Assembly: GCF_032118995.1 (NCBI RefSeq)
Contig: NC_092657.1
Span: forward strand, 14,304,181 to 14,368,180
Direction: 5' to 3'
Origin: Asterias amurensis
Lineage: Eukaryota; Echinodermata; Asteroidea; Forcipulatida; Asteriidae
Length of the DNA: 64,000 nt
Under the pieces are notes generated by a model. It saw nothing but the letters and a program-made list of their open reading frames with translations, did not search any database and had not been told where the DNA came from. This document shows, piece by piece, positions 22,896 to 34,989 of this stretch. Both the position numbers and the translations under genes were made by a program. Every line of letters starts with the position of its first letter. The stretch's first letter is position 1.

Positions 22896-24398
22896 AATGT
22901 GTAGCGCTCAAAACAATCAAATTCACACAGTAACGGGTTTTACTCACAACATTAAATTGTAACATAGCAACAGTGGAAAACTATTTCAAAGAATCCTATT
23001 GGATTTAAAATTGTATAATGTGTGTTGTATAATTTGCTAGTTGGTTTAATTTTACTAGTTAGTTAAGCTTACTATTACACACCCGTTTCAGTTCAATGAA
23101 TCTTACAAAACCTCAAACCAGAAACTATTATTTTAAAATTCTAGGGATTTCGATGCACCTGCTCCGAATTTTTGAGACAATCTTCCTGATCAAGTACGTC
23201 ACGCAATGTAACTACATTAATTCAAAACATCGATTGAAACTAATAAATCTTTTCAGATTTAGTTTGTCTTGGTCATTTATTTCAATATCACTTACTTTGT
23301 AATTATTTAGTGTTGTATTGTGTTGCTTCTATTTGCGTTAGAATAGTACATAAGTAAAGCGTGTATGTTTTGTTAAATAGTTTTTTCAATAAAGTCGGTT
23401 TGAACCGTCCTTGATTGCAGACAATAAAAACAGACTCCACAATCTACCAGGAAAAGTTATAAAGTGCATGGTCACCGAGAACTAAAATAGTGTCCTTACA
23501 CAATTATTACAAATTAAATCTATTTTACACAACAGCGGATCAGTTTACATTCAACAAAGTACACACACCCTTGATTATAGCTTTCAACATGCATGAGGCA
23601 GAGACATCAGTAAGAGTATTATGTCAGCGTCGACTTTTACTTTCCTCTTTTTGGGGGACAGATTTGTTTATTATAGAGCGACATTGTGGGTTTTTCACGG
23701 GTGTTGTGTGCAATCTATGCTCTTTACAAATTAACCGACAAGTAGTCTTTTTACATAAAAATCTCCAAATAGATACAAGCACAATCTGTCTACCAATTCA
23801 CCAAAGGGTGTATTCATAAAAAAAACATAACTTATGTAATGTTAAGTAGTCTGAGATAATAAATCAATGCAAAAAGAAACATAAGAACCGCACCTTCCTT
23901 CTGAAAACAAACAACAACGTCAGCAGCAGCAATAACACCAACAAAAACAACTACAACAACATACTGCAAAAGCGCCAAGTACATCTAAGGCCCACAACCC
24001 TTGAGACACTTGAATCAAAGTAAGTTGTTAAGTTTCTCGTTTCTTTCCAAAGGAGAACATCTGTGTTGGTATCATCCTATCAGACGAAGGGTCTCTAAAT
24101 GATCTGGCCGACACCACTCATCATCAGACAGAACTGACGGTAAATCCATTCGGAGGTTCCTCCCGTACTATTTTCGCTCTCATATTACAGCTTCCTGACG
24201 CTGCCCCTATCCTACCCTTTCGTATTCTGTCTGTATGGCTCTATCATAAATAAATTTCTCACTCGGATCCATTATTACGTTTAACTTGATGCGATGTCAT
24301 GAAATATTCACTAGCGAAGGGAAAACGGTTAGTGAGCCGGAGTTAACGATTTTAATGCAATAATAAGCTTTGCCCTGGAGCGAGAAAACAACGCAAAA
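22896..24398. other. No gene seen
   Basis: AT-rich sequence. A 109-codon open frame at 23490 and a 68-codon frame at 23096 have no family resemblance. Simple-sequence tracts of CAA/CAG type occur near 23905-23960. Confidence 0.4.
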
Positions 24399-24586
24399 AG
24401 GCCCGGCCACACAGGCCCCGATAACGAGAACGAAAACGAGAACGAACACGAGAACGATAAAAATGCACGCTCGCGATTAGTTGAATTGCTCCACGCAGAA
24501 TACGCCCACGCTCATTCAACCAATCGAGGGCGTGCATTTTTATCGTTTTCGTTCTCGTTATCGGGGCCTGTGTGACCGTGCCTTAA
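24399..24586. mobile_element. Family E hairpin element
   Basis: It starts 'aaggcccggccacacaggcc' and ends 'gtgtgaccgtgccttaa'. Inverted arms carry repeated 'cgagaacga' units (left) and 'cgttttcgttctcgttatcg' (right). TTAA is present on the right side only. Confidence 0.65.
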
Positions 24587-24849
24587 ACGCAACAATTTGC
24601 AACCAAATATAAAATATGCAGTCAGCCATTGTACGTACACTGCAGGTTTCGTTACGATAGCTTTAAATGGCCCCTGTAGCCCCTGAAAATAGATCCAAAT
24701 TCTATGTCAAAATTACCGGGTCCGGTTCAAAAGACCAACTCAGATTTGATTTCCTTTACGGCGAGTTGCGTGACCATAATCCGTATCACTTGCGGGGAAA
24801 GATACACGGATCTAAAATAATGTTTTTAAATTTTGTTTTGTTTACTTTC

Positions 24850-25166
24850 TTTTATGGATTAACCCATCATAAGCATAACATAACAAGCCTGTGCAAATTT
24901 GGGCTCAATCGGTCATCGAAGTTGCGAGAAAATGATGAAAGAAAAAACACCCTTGTTGGACGAATTTGTGTGCTTTCAAATAGGAATACAATACTTCTAG
25001 CTTGAAGTATTTTATTATTTTTAGCGAAAAATTACCTCTTTCTCAAAAACTGTTATTCAGAGGGAGCCGTTTCTCACTATCAACAGCTCCCCAATGCTCG
25101 TTACCAAGTCAGTTTTTAAGTTTATGTTTCTTTTGAGTAGTTACCAAACGTGTACCTTCCCTTTAA
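24850..25166. mobile_element. Family C element, left end decayed
   Basis: Family C landmarks are 'gttggacgaatttgtgtgct', 'agagggagccgtttctcac' and the right end 'acgtgtaccttccctttaa'. The left terminus cannot be placed exactly. Confidence 0.65.
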
Positions 25167-25199
25167 GAGTGACACTTTAAGTTGCCATTCCCATCGGTG

Positions 25200-26271
25200 T
25201 CAATATGTAACCAGGGCAAGATATCATCACAAATATTTACATAATAACATACCTCAAAAATATTCAACATTTTCACCAAAGGGTGTGAAAGTAATACTAA
25301 TTTCTGCTAAAACAAATACACCTTTTGTTCGGCTTCGGAAATATTTAGTGAAACGCCAACTCAGTTCTGCAATGAACACTGGTACTTTCGTCGCATAATA
25401 TAAATCAAAAATCTCGTATGGCTGAGCATGCATTAATATCATACTTATTTATTGCAATGGCTCACGTAAACAAGTTCACGAGAATTAAATCAATCCGTCA
25501 TGACGCTGCAATCTCAAAAACTCCCTGGATTAAATTGGCTCGATCTGCTTCAGGTCACCTAGGGCATGACACAATTATGGATCATTATTACCCATGACAA
25601 ATGGAACAAACAATTTTTTAACTGGCGCAGAATCCTTTCTACTTTTTATTTTTATCCATAAAGGGCCAAGGCACCCGGGATTGAGATTCTGGGTCAAACA
25701 ATTATGGCTCAAGTTTGTTGAAGATATAATGTTATGGTTACACATTGTTTACAGTGTCGGTCGAAGTTTCCTTGATGCGTTGATGAAGGAACAGACATTC
25801 ACAAACGAAAGCTTTTTCATAGTTCTTATTTTGTCATTGAAGGTATGTCTCGGTGTTTCTGAGCGACCCCAATTACCTGTCTTCAATATCGAAAGCAATG
25901 CGTTAATTTCGGATGACTCGAAAGTAGGTCTTTACATTCTCAATGGTTTTGGAAAGACCGCCTATAATTTACATCCCACGTTGACAAGTACGATAGTGAT
26001 TACATTTTAACAAATTAACTGCATACAAGTGGTTTAACATGATTGTGTACCAATTCGTTGATTCATGTAAATTGTTCCCTAGGGGAGAAGTTGTAGGATT
26101 GTGATCAATCATTCCCATCGTATGTATTTAGCCCCGATCAATTCTACAATTATGCTCGACCTGGTTCCTCCTATCAGTTGTTTGGAAAGTGAAACAAGAG
26201 TCTCTGCTTCTTTTCATCCATGAATTATCACTTTGCTGACATGCAAATCATAAAACTATACCACCAACTCT
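25200..26271 (+). repeat. Left arm of a ~1.1 kb inverted segmental duplication
   Basis: Read on the plus strand this arm matches the minus strand of 32025-33510 over many blocks in the same order: 'attttcaccaaagggtgtga', 'gtaaacaagttcacgaga', 'aatcaatccgtcatgacgct', 'caaggcacccgggatt', 'ggttttggaaagaccgccta', 'caattcgttgattcatgtaa', 'gcaaatcataaaactatacc'. No protein family is visible in it. The right arm is longer because it contains a family A insertion. Confidence 0.75.
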
Positions 26272-26470
26272 AAAGCCATTGGACACTTTTGGTAAACAGT
26301 ATTGTTCAAAGGCCCACACTTCGTGTATCACAACTTATATATAAAATAACAAACTTGTGAAAACTTAGGCTCAATCGGTCATCGGAGTGGGGAGAAAATA
26401 ACGGGAAAACCCACTCTTGTTTCCGCGCGTTTCGCCGTGCCATGACATGTGTTTGCTATAATGGCTTTAA
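26272..26470. mobile_element. Family D element, partial
   Basis: It starts 'ctaaagccattggacacttt' (probably a mutated TTAA) and contains 'acacttcgtgtatcacaact', 'tttcgccgtgccatgacatg' and the end 'atggctttaa'. The last TTAA is also the first TTAA of the family B element that follows. Confidence 0.6.
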
Positions 26471-26840
26471 AGGAACACGTTAAAGGACGGGTTGGTCTAT
26501 AAAAAGCGTTTGTAACCGTTTGTTATAAAATGCATATGGGTAGAAAGATGATGTAAACGTAGAATACATTGATCCGCACAAAACGCTTCGAAATTGCGTG
26601 GTTTTCATTTTACATCGTCAAAATGACACTGTCGGCCATTTATGTGAGTCAAATTTATGACTCCCGTAAATGGCCGAGCGTGTTAGTTCGCAAAGTAAAA
26701 AGAAAACCACGCAATTTCGAGGCATATTAATTTGTGTATATCATTGTATTCTACTTTACAACATTTTTTAAACCATTTGCATTTTATAACAAAAGATTTG
26801 TATAGACCAACTCGTCCGATCCGAGGCAACGTGTCACTTT
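26467..26840. mobile_element. Family B long palindrome, diverged
   Basis: The left end is 'ttaaaggaacacgtt' followed by a short deletion. The central inverted pair is 'tgagtcaaatttatgactcc', with 'ggccgagcgtgttagttcgc' to its right. The right end is mutated to 'gcaacgtgtcactttt', so the right TTAA is gone. Confidence 0.75.
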
Positions 26841-27012
26841 TTATCTTTTCAATTAGTAATTCTCGCATTGCATGGCCTGCGGTTTTAGTCAAAGAGAGAC
26901 CGGCTTTTCGCGGGAATTTCTTGGCTAAATGCTGCAAGCTTTACCTAGTCGTGGTGTTCCTATTGGTTTTCTTTTTTTTTTTTTCCTGTCATTCTCCGAG
27001 GGCTTTGTTACC

Positions 27013-27048
27013 TTAGGAAAAGGCGCTATATAAATTGTGTTATTACTA
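27013..27048 (+). repeat. LINE/SINE 3' tail-like remnant
   Basis: The sequence 'ggcgctatataaattgtgtt' followed by 'attacta' resembles the 3' end of CR1/L2-type retroelements, as at 55082-55115 on the other strand. No coding part is attached. Confidence 0.45.
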
Positions 27049-27319
27049 AGGGTTTCGGCCTAACAGCCGAAACGCCTATTGTAATCATAGAGATTTTTAT
27101 TTGTTTTATTATTATTCTTATTATTATTTTTCTTTACGGCCCTATTCCCATTAGGTTTGTACACAAATTTTTTTGTGAAATAATCTTGTACTAAACAGTG
27201 TCCCATCGTTACACATTACACTCCAAATCTTTGCTTATATCTTAACTTAGTTATTCCAATACTTGACGTCACCATTGCGTCATTCTTACCTGTTTTATAG
27301 ATGTTTTAAAATTTGTGGC

Positions 27320-27815
27320 GAGCCGACGACTTGGTAATTTTCGGTGCCGACTTGCCATACTATTCCTTAAGTACACGTTAAACAGCCTGTGACGCGGCAC
27401 GAAATTCACGTAAATTCCGAACAAATCGACAGATTTATGAAAACCCAAACAGGGAATTCAGTCTATAGCTACACCATTTACCAATAAACAGTGTTTGTTT
27501 CATGTTTCCCCCCCCCTTGTGTTGACGAAATTTAATTTTTTCTGGTCGTCTCTTTATTACAAGTCGAGTTATCCATTCCCACATCCCGACATATGTAAAA
27601 GTCGAGTCGGTGCCGACTTGCCATACTATTCTTTAAGTACACGTTAAAAAGCCTGTGACGCGGCACGGAATTCACGTAAATTCCTAACAAATCTACTGAT
27701 TAATGAAAACCCAAACACGGAAATCACTCTGTAGCTGCACCATTACCCAATAAATAGTGTTTGTTTCATATTTTCCCCCTTGTGTTGACGATATTTAAGT
27801 TTTTCTGGTCGTCTG
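27320..27815. repeat. Direct duplication of a ~215 bp unit
   Basis: The unit beginning 'gtgccgacttgccatactat' at 27341 recurs at 27610 with high identity through 'agtacacgttaa', 'cctgtgacgcggcac' and 'tgtgttgacga' to 'ctggtcgtct'. The spacing is about 270 bp. It could be a local tandem duplication or part of a larger retroelement, and I see no coding frame. Confidence 0.7.
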
Positions 27816-28391
27816 ACTTTCGGTTACATTGCGAGTTTTCCAATCCCGCATCCCGATATATAAACTAGCAGGATGCCGCGTTTATTTTGTTCCCGTTCAG
27901 TTTATTATTTTCATGTCCTGTAACGTTTTCAAGTCTCTTTTCTTTTCCCCTGACCTGATCATATCACTTCATTTTTCCACGTCATTTATTTTGCCTTTCC
28001 CCCACTCCCTGTCCCACTCCCAGTCCCACCGTGTGCCCGAGTCCATCTCCCGTCCCATATCTAGCCTGCGCCTCCGTGCCTCCCCTCCCACAATCCCGTG
28101 CGTTGGCATTGTTGTTTGATTGCCACTGTTAGCTTGCCACTGTTTTCAAGTTGAATTTTATAAAAACAAACTTAAACAAAAACTCTCCATGATAGAGGCA
28201 TCATCACCTTGTTACATGTATAGCGCCTACCTGTTTGTGACACCCTCGATTTGTATTCAATGGCTTCCCAACTGTCTAATCGCACATCTTAAAAATCTAA
28301 CAATAGGTAGTCCATCAGTGTGTTTATATTCTATTTTTGTTCCACCAGCCGAAACCCCTCTGTGTTCGTTTTTACGAACACTTAACCTCTA

Positions 28392-28393
<2 letters not shown>

Positions 28394-28475
<82 letters not shown>

Positions 28476-28476
28476 T
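28394..28476. repeat. (TTA)n microsatellite
   Basis: About 27 uninterrupted TTA units follow 'cacttaacctctag'. TTA tracts in this window often mark retroelement tails, but here I see no attached coding sequence. Confidence 0.95.
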
Positions 28477-29506
28477 AAGCTCATTAATTTTGCTGTGTGT
28501 GTCTGCATCCCGGTCAAACTGATACCAACGCAGTTATTTTTCCAATAGGATTGCTCTAGTTTTTGTTCAAGGCGTTATGAGAGATGCTAGAAGATATTTA
28601 ACGGGTTCTTTTCCGGCAACTGAAAACAAAGAGGCAAAACCAAGAGGACACTGAAATGATGCCATTAAGCGTGATTACGTTTTGTAATGACTCTGAAGAA
28701 GAAAAAAATGTCAATACAAGTACTCGAGTACTGATTTGTGCTGGTACTGTGCTTCAGTGTTTTCGTACTCGGTCCCCATACTCGAGTAGGCATACGACCG
28801 AAAATACCCTTCAAAATGCGAAATGCAAAAAGTCAGAGGTGTTGATTACTTATGTACTGTTGATTTAGTTTCATCGATGCTATGAACTGTCGAGCCTGTC
28901 ACTTAACAGTCTCAAACCGGTGTAAGATAATTACAAACAATTTCTACTTTCTGTTTTAATTTAGTTGTAATGTCATTGTTATCTTTATAAGACACTTTGA
29001 CTTACTTGGTAAATAACCATGAACCACAAATTAAAAGCAGGTCAAATCATCCGTAGTTCTTGTTTTTATTGTATATAATTTGTTAATTTCCTGGTGTTTT
29101 TTCCCTGCTCTTAGTTTCATTCATGAATGCACACATGTGCCCACTGCTACAATACAAACACTCTGTGTTCCACTTGGCAGTATTTCGGTTCGAAGTTAAT
29201 GGGGTATTTCTACACTGTCTCGTCATGTCAATACAACCCTCGTTTCGTTTCCATCTTCGAGAGTTCCTGATCCCTCTCCTTTAGAAATCATTTACAAAGG
29301 AGGTAATATCGCCGGTAACTGTATCCGTGTGGAGTGTGTCTGGCAGCTGAACAGAATGATAGTAGACCCCTATCATAGCAGACGTCAAAGTAAGAGAAGA
29401 ATGCAACCTTCATTACTGGTGGCGGGGTAATATGAAGCCATCACCGCTGATCACAGAAGAAGAGATTGCCAAATATTTTAATTATATCATTAACATAACA
29501 TAACAA
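28477..29506. other. No gene seen
   Basis: No interpretable frame or repeat. A 70-codon frame at 28656 has no family resemblance. Confidence 0.4.
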
Positions 29507-29812
29507 TTAAAATTTATAAGGCGCTACTATATCAAGATTATAGCACACTAGAAAGAAATTAATATGGAAAAAGGTGTGAGTCTTAAGGACTTTAAGAAAA
29601 GCAGATAGAGTATTAGATTTCCTAATGAGATTGTTCCAAATCATTGGCCCAGCCACACTGAAAGCCTTTTGACCCAGAACTTTGTTTGCTCGGGGAACAT
29701 TCAAACGAGTGATGTCAAGTGGGGACCGAAGAAATCGTGGAGGAGTGTAATGTGACAGTAAAGTGGTAATATAATGAGGTGTAGTTTTGTTAAAGAACAT
29801 ACAACAAAAAAC
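29507..29812 (-). pseudogene. C-terminal remnant of a LINE reverse transcriptase ORF
   Basis: On the minus strand a frame reads 'PPRFLRSPLDITRLNVPRA', 'FSVAGPMIWNNL' and 'FLKVLKTHTF', the typical tail of CR1/L2/jockey-type ORF2 proteins (compare '[13 protein letters not shown]' and '[10 protein letters not shown]' in the copy at 55125). The catalytic part is absent, so this is a 5'-truncated or decayed insertion. Confidence 0.75.
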
Positions 29813-31399
29813 AAGAAGAGCAATTTTAAAATGGATTATTTTTTTAATTGGTAGCCAATGAAGTTTCCTAAGTGAACGGGTAGTATGTTGCAGTGCGTTG
29901 TCCTGACATTGTTATTTATATAATTATGTTAAAGACATCTGAAGAAGGTCCGGATCGGATCGAAAGCTAAGGCCATCTACCCTATTTATTATTATGTTAA
30001 AGACAGTGTATACTTTTAGTTGTATATACTCTGTGTATCCCAACTTATGAGTTGGCATGTACCACAAACTTACCATAACAATACAGAAGGAACAAACTTT
30101 CAAAATTGCCAATAACAGTTTCTCAAGAAGGTTGCTAAGACACATTTATCACACTGCTTTTTGTTCGTTTAGACACGTCCTCATCTACCACAATAGTCTC
30201 AGAAAAAGGGCAGACAACAAAGAATTTTTACGCCGGCAGTTCAGAACAGTTTATTTGAAAAGGGACACCAAGCAAAACAATTTACAGCCAATAAATTGAC
30301 TTTTTATGTGGACTATTTTTTATTTTTTTTGCATGATGAAAATGCGTTTTATTACGCGGACATGTCAAGCAGTTTCAGTTTTTTCAATCCTCATTGTCTG
30401 AGTATTCAATCGAGTATCATGGAGCCAGGGAGAGGTTGACTTAGTACCTAAACCTAGATCAGTATCTAGACCACTGAATGTCAAAGGGACAAGTTGCCTC
30501 GAATTTTGTGGATGTTCTAGTTTTAAAACATGTTTCTAACGAACACTTTCAGACGCTTTGTGTAGCCCAATGCGCCCAAGACAACGGGTTTATTTTACGG
30601 GTTGTCTGGGTCAAATCAACGTTGTGGCTGTACATGGAATGAGAGATTTTGGGACGCTAAATTTGCAAATTGTGATCGTCTAGAAAGCTGTTTTGACTTT
30701 TACAAGGATGTTTGTTTCTACTGCATTATATGTATGTCTGAAAGATTGCCACATGACTTCTTTAACCAAATAGTAAGGTTACAAAAACACAGAGAGGACG
30801 GCGATAACATAAAATTTGAGAGGAGTGAAATTTGAGAGATATTCTGTTTGGAGATCCACGGCGGAAGATCGGCTCCGATTTCATAGAAACTGTTTTCACC
30901 ATATCCGGACTGGACTTGGTTTCTTTCAGGGGAAGGGTTGATGGGGGCGGAGAATAAACCAACGATATTTTAATGTTATTCATTGATTTTTGTTTCGGAT
31001 ATTTTTTGGTACATCCAAATAAATAGTTCACACTACGATGACGTAATCAAGCGCTAATGACGTCACCAAATGGGCAGGTTCATGATCTATATACTGAGTA
31101 ATAAATGCTTGGTCAAGTTGAAATGAAGCTTACATGTATTCAAACTGGGATGTGTTACAACAACAAAATGGACGACATTCCGACCACCTTGTTTGTAATT
31201 AATACGACAAAACTCTGGTTTAATGTTATTCATTGATTTTTGTTTTGGATATTTTTTTTATGCTGTAGTGAAAGCCACATATGGTGAGGGACTATATACA
31301 AATAAACAATTATTGCAGTTACAAATAACTGATAGCGATATTCCTCTTGAATCAGCATAGATTTGGGATTTGGAGTTCCACACAGATGCTGTACGTGGT
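29813..31399. other. No gene seen
   Basis: No recognisable exon. A phrase 'ttaatgttattcattgattt' recurs at 30970 and 31221, a small local repeat. Frames of 73-89 codons have no family resemblance. Confidence 0.4.
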
Positions 31400-32024
31400 T
31401 TAAAGTCACCTGACAATAGATTTTTGTCTTACAATAAAGTATATGTTTCAGTTATGAGCAATAACATTTGTTTTAGTATTTGTTTTTAACGATTTATATG
31501 TTTAAACAAGTTGTGTGGGGGTGACTCCGCCTCCCCCTTTTTTGACGTCAATCGAGGCAGACTTTGCCTCAATCGAACATCGAACACACGTACGTGCAAG
31601 TACATGCAAGTCCTAGCTGTGAGTTTGTACGTTTCGATAAAGGTTTGTTCTTGCATTTTTCCGGCAATGTCGACCAGGAGTATTGGATGCAGCAAAACAA
31701 CTAAAGATGGGGTCAGTTTGCAAGTCTTTTCCAGCGCTGTGCATTTGCATAACGTGAACAAACAAATCAGGTATTGTTTCAACTTTGAGGGCATGTTTTT
31801 AGCTTGCGCCAAGCGTCACATCTTGTGTTGGCACTGCATGCGATTCATCGCGCCTCGATTGACGTCACGAACAGCGCCCTCTCGGGTCGGGCTTTTTTTT
31901 AATAACATGGAAACTAATTTTTGTATACCTTAGTTAATTGTTTATTCATATTCCACTCACCAAAACACATATTTTAGTGACAAAAGCTTTATTTTGTCAA
32001 AATACCACTTCCAGGTGACTTTAA
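31400..32024. mobile_element. Family G TTAA-flanked inverted-repeat element
   Basis: It starts 'ttaaagtcacctgacaatag' and ends 'cttccaggtgactttaa', so the termini are inverted and flanked by TTAA. Inner arms ('caataaagtatatgtttcag' against 'cacatattttagtgac') also pair loosely. A second inverted pair lies inside ('gacgtcaatcgaggc' at 31544, 'gcctcgattgacgtc' at 31852). Open frames inside it run on both strands and are probably by-products. Confidence 0.7.
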
Positions 32025-33510
32025 AGTTGTTGGTATAGTTTTATGATTTGCATGTCAGCAAAGTGAAAATTCATGGATGAAAAGAAGCAGAGATTCTGGT
32101 TTCACTTTCCAAGCATCTGATAGGAGGAACCAGGTTGAGCATTTTCAGTGGCTCTTGTCATCACAAACAAATCGTAGAGTTGATCGAGGCTGACTAAATA
32201 CATACGATGGGAATGATTGATAACAATCCCACAACTTCTCCCCAAAGGAACAATTTACATGAATCAACGAATTGGCACACAATCATTATAAACCACTTGG
32301 GTGCAGTTTGGTTAAAATGTAATCCAAATCATACTTGTCAACGTGGGATATAAACTTTTGAGCAGCAAAGGGAGGTATTTCCTGTGGAATTATAGGCGGT
32401 CTTTCCAAAACCATTGAGAATATGAAGACCTACTTTCAATATTGAAGACATGTATCTGGGCTCGCTCAAGAACATTGAGACATACCTCCAATGACAAAAA
32501 TGAGAAAAGGCTTTCGTTTGTGATAACATGTCTGTTCCGTACTGTAAAAGTGTTAGTTTCAAATGCTAACTTGATTTCATCAACACATCAAGGAATCTTA
32601 AACTAGTACCAGGAAACAATGTGTAACCATAACGTTCTATGTTCCACAAACTTGGGTTATAATTATTCGACCTAGATTCTTAGTCCCGGGTGCCTTGGTC
32701 ATTTATTGATTCAGACTGTCCCGGAAATTGGTTTAAAGGCAGTGGACACTATTGGTAAATACTCAAAATAATTAATAGCTTAAAAACTTATTCGGTAACG
32801 AGTATTAGGGAGAGGTTGATGGTATAAAACATTGTGAGAAACGGCTCCCTCTGAAGTGAACTAGTTTTCGAGAAAGAAGTAATTTTCCACGAATTTGATT
32901 TCGAGACCTCAGATTTAGAATTTGAAGTCTCGAAATCACGCATCTGAAAGCACACAACTTCGTGTGACAAGGATGTGGTCTTTCTTTGATAGTTATCTCG
33001 CAACTATGACCAATTGAGCTAAAATTTTCACAGGTTTGTTGTTTTGTGCATGCTGAGATACACCAAGTGAGAAGACTAGTCTTTCACAATTACCAATGGT
33101 GTCCAGTATCTTTAAACAAAAAAGAAGAAGTTTGACGCCAGTACTCTGCGTCAGTTCTAAAGTTGTTTGTTAAAAAATGTTGACTGGGTAATAATGATCC
33201 ATAAAGGTGTCAGGCCCCGCGAGACCTCGAGCAGAGTAAATTAAATCCAGGGAGTATTTGAGAGTGCAGCGCCATGACGGATTGATTTCTTTCTCGTGAA
33301 CTTGTTTACGTATGCCATCGCATTAAATAAGTATGATTATAATGCGTGATCAGCCATTGCAGCCATTATATTCTTTGAAAAAAGGGTACCACTGGTGCAG
33401 CAGAACTGAGGTGGGAGTTTCACTAATTATTCCTGAAACCGACCAGAAATTAGTGTTACTTTTACACCCTGTAGTGAAAATGTTAAATTTGTGTGCGGTA
33501 TATAATGGTT
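32025..33510 (-). repeat. Right arm of the inverted segmental duplication
   Basis: The minus strand matches 25200-26271 block by block (for example 'tggtatagttttatgatttg' at 32034, 'caacgaattggcacacaatc' at 32264 and 'tgacggattgatttctttct' at 33275, on the plus strand). It contains a family A insertion at 32733-33115 that the left arm lacks. Confidence 0.75.
32733..33115. mobile_element. Family A TTAA-flanked palindromic MITE
   Basis: It starts 'ttaaaggcagtggacactat' and ends 'ggtgtccagtatctttaa'. It sits inside the right arm of the inverted duplication and is absent from the left arm, so it inserted after that duplication or was lost from the other copy. Confidence 0.85.
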
Positions 33511-34376
33511 GTGTATTATTTTTTATTTACATTCGAAACTACAGAGATATCTCCAGTTTCTTCAAGGTTAACTGTGCGTTGGGGGGTTTGCTAAATTGCA
33601 TTGCGGCAAAATGGGTTGTTTAGACAGTCGGCCGGGTGTTTTATGAAGAAGTTTGGTTCGACGTAGCATCTTATTTCTCAAAGTAGCAAATTGATGTTTC
33701 CGCAACATTGAAATTGTTTTCTCTAGGAAGCTGTATTTGATTTTTGTGTGTATCCTATGTCCTCCATTCGAAGCTCTAGTGCACGTTAACCACTTGAACA
33801 AGTCCAATCACGTCCAGACTTGTCCTGTATCGTCTATGTATGTTCTAGGCGAAGCACGTAGAGTTGAAAACAACAGGCTTACTGTTGCATTCCGTTTATA
33901 GTTAAACATTGTGTTCCCTCGAAATACTGTTTAAATTACAATGGGATATTCATCTAAAGAAATTACTACATACCATTTATACACTCTATGCGTGTACATT
34001 CTTACAAGGGGGGGGGGGGGGGTGGGGGGGGGGTCATTCTTACTTGCATCTTGAAATTTGAATTGCCAATGACAACGTGATCCAGCTACTAACATGTATG
34101 GCCAGCCACGTCAGTTTCGAGGACAGCCCGAGGACCAGGAGAAAAACCCTCGTGGCTTAGTAACAATAAACAATGCGCAAATCTACTTAATACGTATTAT
34201 AGCCTTAATAATTAGCCGGGTTTCATGCCAGTGCCGTGCCACTGAGGTGACAGGAGAGCACTGCACACATTAGCCAACCAAGTGTTACATGCGTGTTTGT
34301 GCATGATACACTCAAGAACGGGAACAAGAGCAAACCATGCAGCAACATTGTTAGAGGTTTGAGGGTAATGCAGGCC
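33511..34376. other. No gene; contains a long G run
   Basis: The run at 34009-34031 is nearly pure G, broken by one T. On either side I find no frame or element I can interpret. Confidence 0.45.
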
Positions 34377-34659
34377 CTACGTAACCCCTTCAACCTGAGG
34401 ACACTGCCCGTTCAGTTGCTGCATTGATCCATCAAACTCAACCTCTTTACGAAGATAACACTCTGATGCAAATTGTAGAAAGGAAGTAGAATCAAAGAAA
34501 CAAAAGTCAGAGTGGAGAACAATTTCCCTCAGGATACAGTGTTGATTGCTGGCAGCATCTTTGAAGGTAGATGCCGTGATAAAGAGCACGTCTTGAAACC
34601 CAGCGCAAGTGTCACTGACAGGGTGGACACAGACACACAGTACCTTTCTCAAGAAACAA
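34377..34659 (-). CDS. Possible terminal exon, family not recognised
   Basis: On the minus strand a frame of about 90 codons follows an acceptor-like 'cttgagaaag|G' and ends at TAG (34377). It contains 'CVCVHPVSDTCAGFQDVLF', 'CILREIVLHSDFCFFD' and 'QLNGQCPQVEGVT', with seven or eight cysteines and fairly balanced codons. I do not recognise a domain, and no partner exon was found nearby. It may be a chance frame or a pseudo-exon. Confidence 0.22.
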
Positions 34660-34904
34660 TTTGCCGTAAGCACTCTTCGGCACCTGAATCACCAAAATAA
34701 CTATATATAATCTCATGATTTATGCTTAACTCCATAAATGGCAATTGATAAAAGAAGAAAAATCCCCTTTTGCATGCAGCTCTGGTTTCCTACATCACAT
34801 TCTCTTCACAACACTTCGGTACGTACCCTTTTCTTTGTAACTTTCGTTGCGTCCTTTTTTTACAGACTTTCTTTTCCGACATTTCCAGTAATTGTGGAAG
34901 GAAT

Positions 34905-34962
34905 GTTTTTATGCTAACAATTTTTATTTTTAGCAATTACCAATAGTGTTCAGTGCCTATAA
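34905..34962. mobile_element. Terminal fragment of family A element
   Basis: Only the right end remains: 'tatgctaacaatttttattt' then 'agcaattaccaatagtgttc' and 'agtgcctataa'. Confidence 0.65.
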
Positions 34963-34989
34963 GTATAGACTTCCATTCATGTTGCATTG

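Noticed and set aside
25594..26010. 138-codon plus-strand frame
   Set aside because: It lies in the left arm of the inverted duplication. The matching right arm does not keep the frame, and no family is visible.
28337..28522. Frame with a poly-tyrosine stretch
   Set aside because: Produced by the (TTA)n tract at 28394-28476.
31486..31933. Overlapping frames of 108 and 140 codons on opposite strands
   Set aside because: They lie inside the family G inverted-repeat element and have no recognisable domain; open frames on both strands are expected from the palindromic structure.
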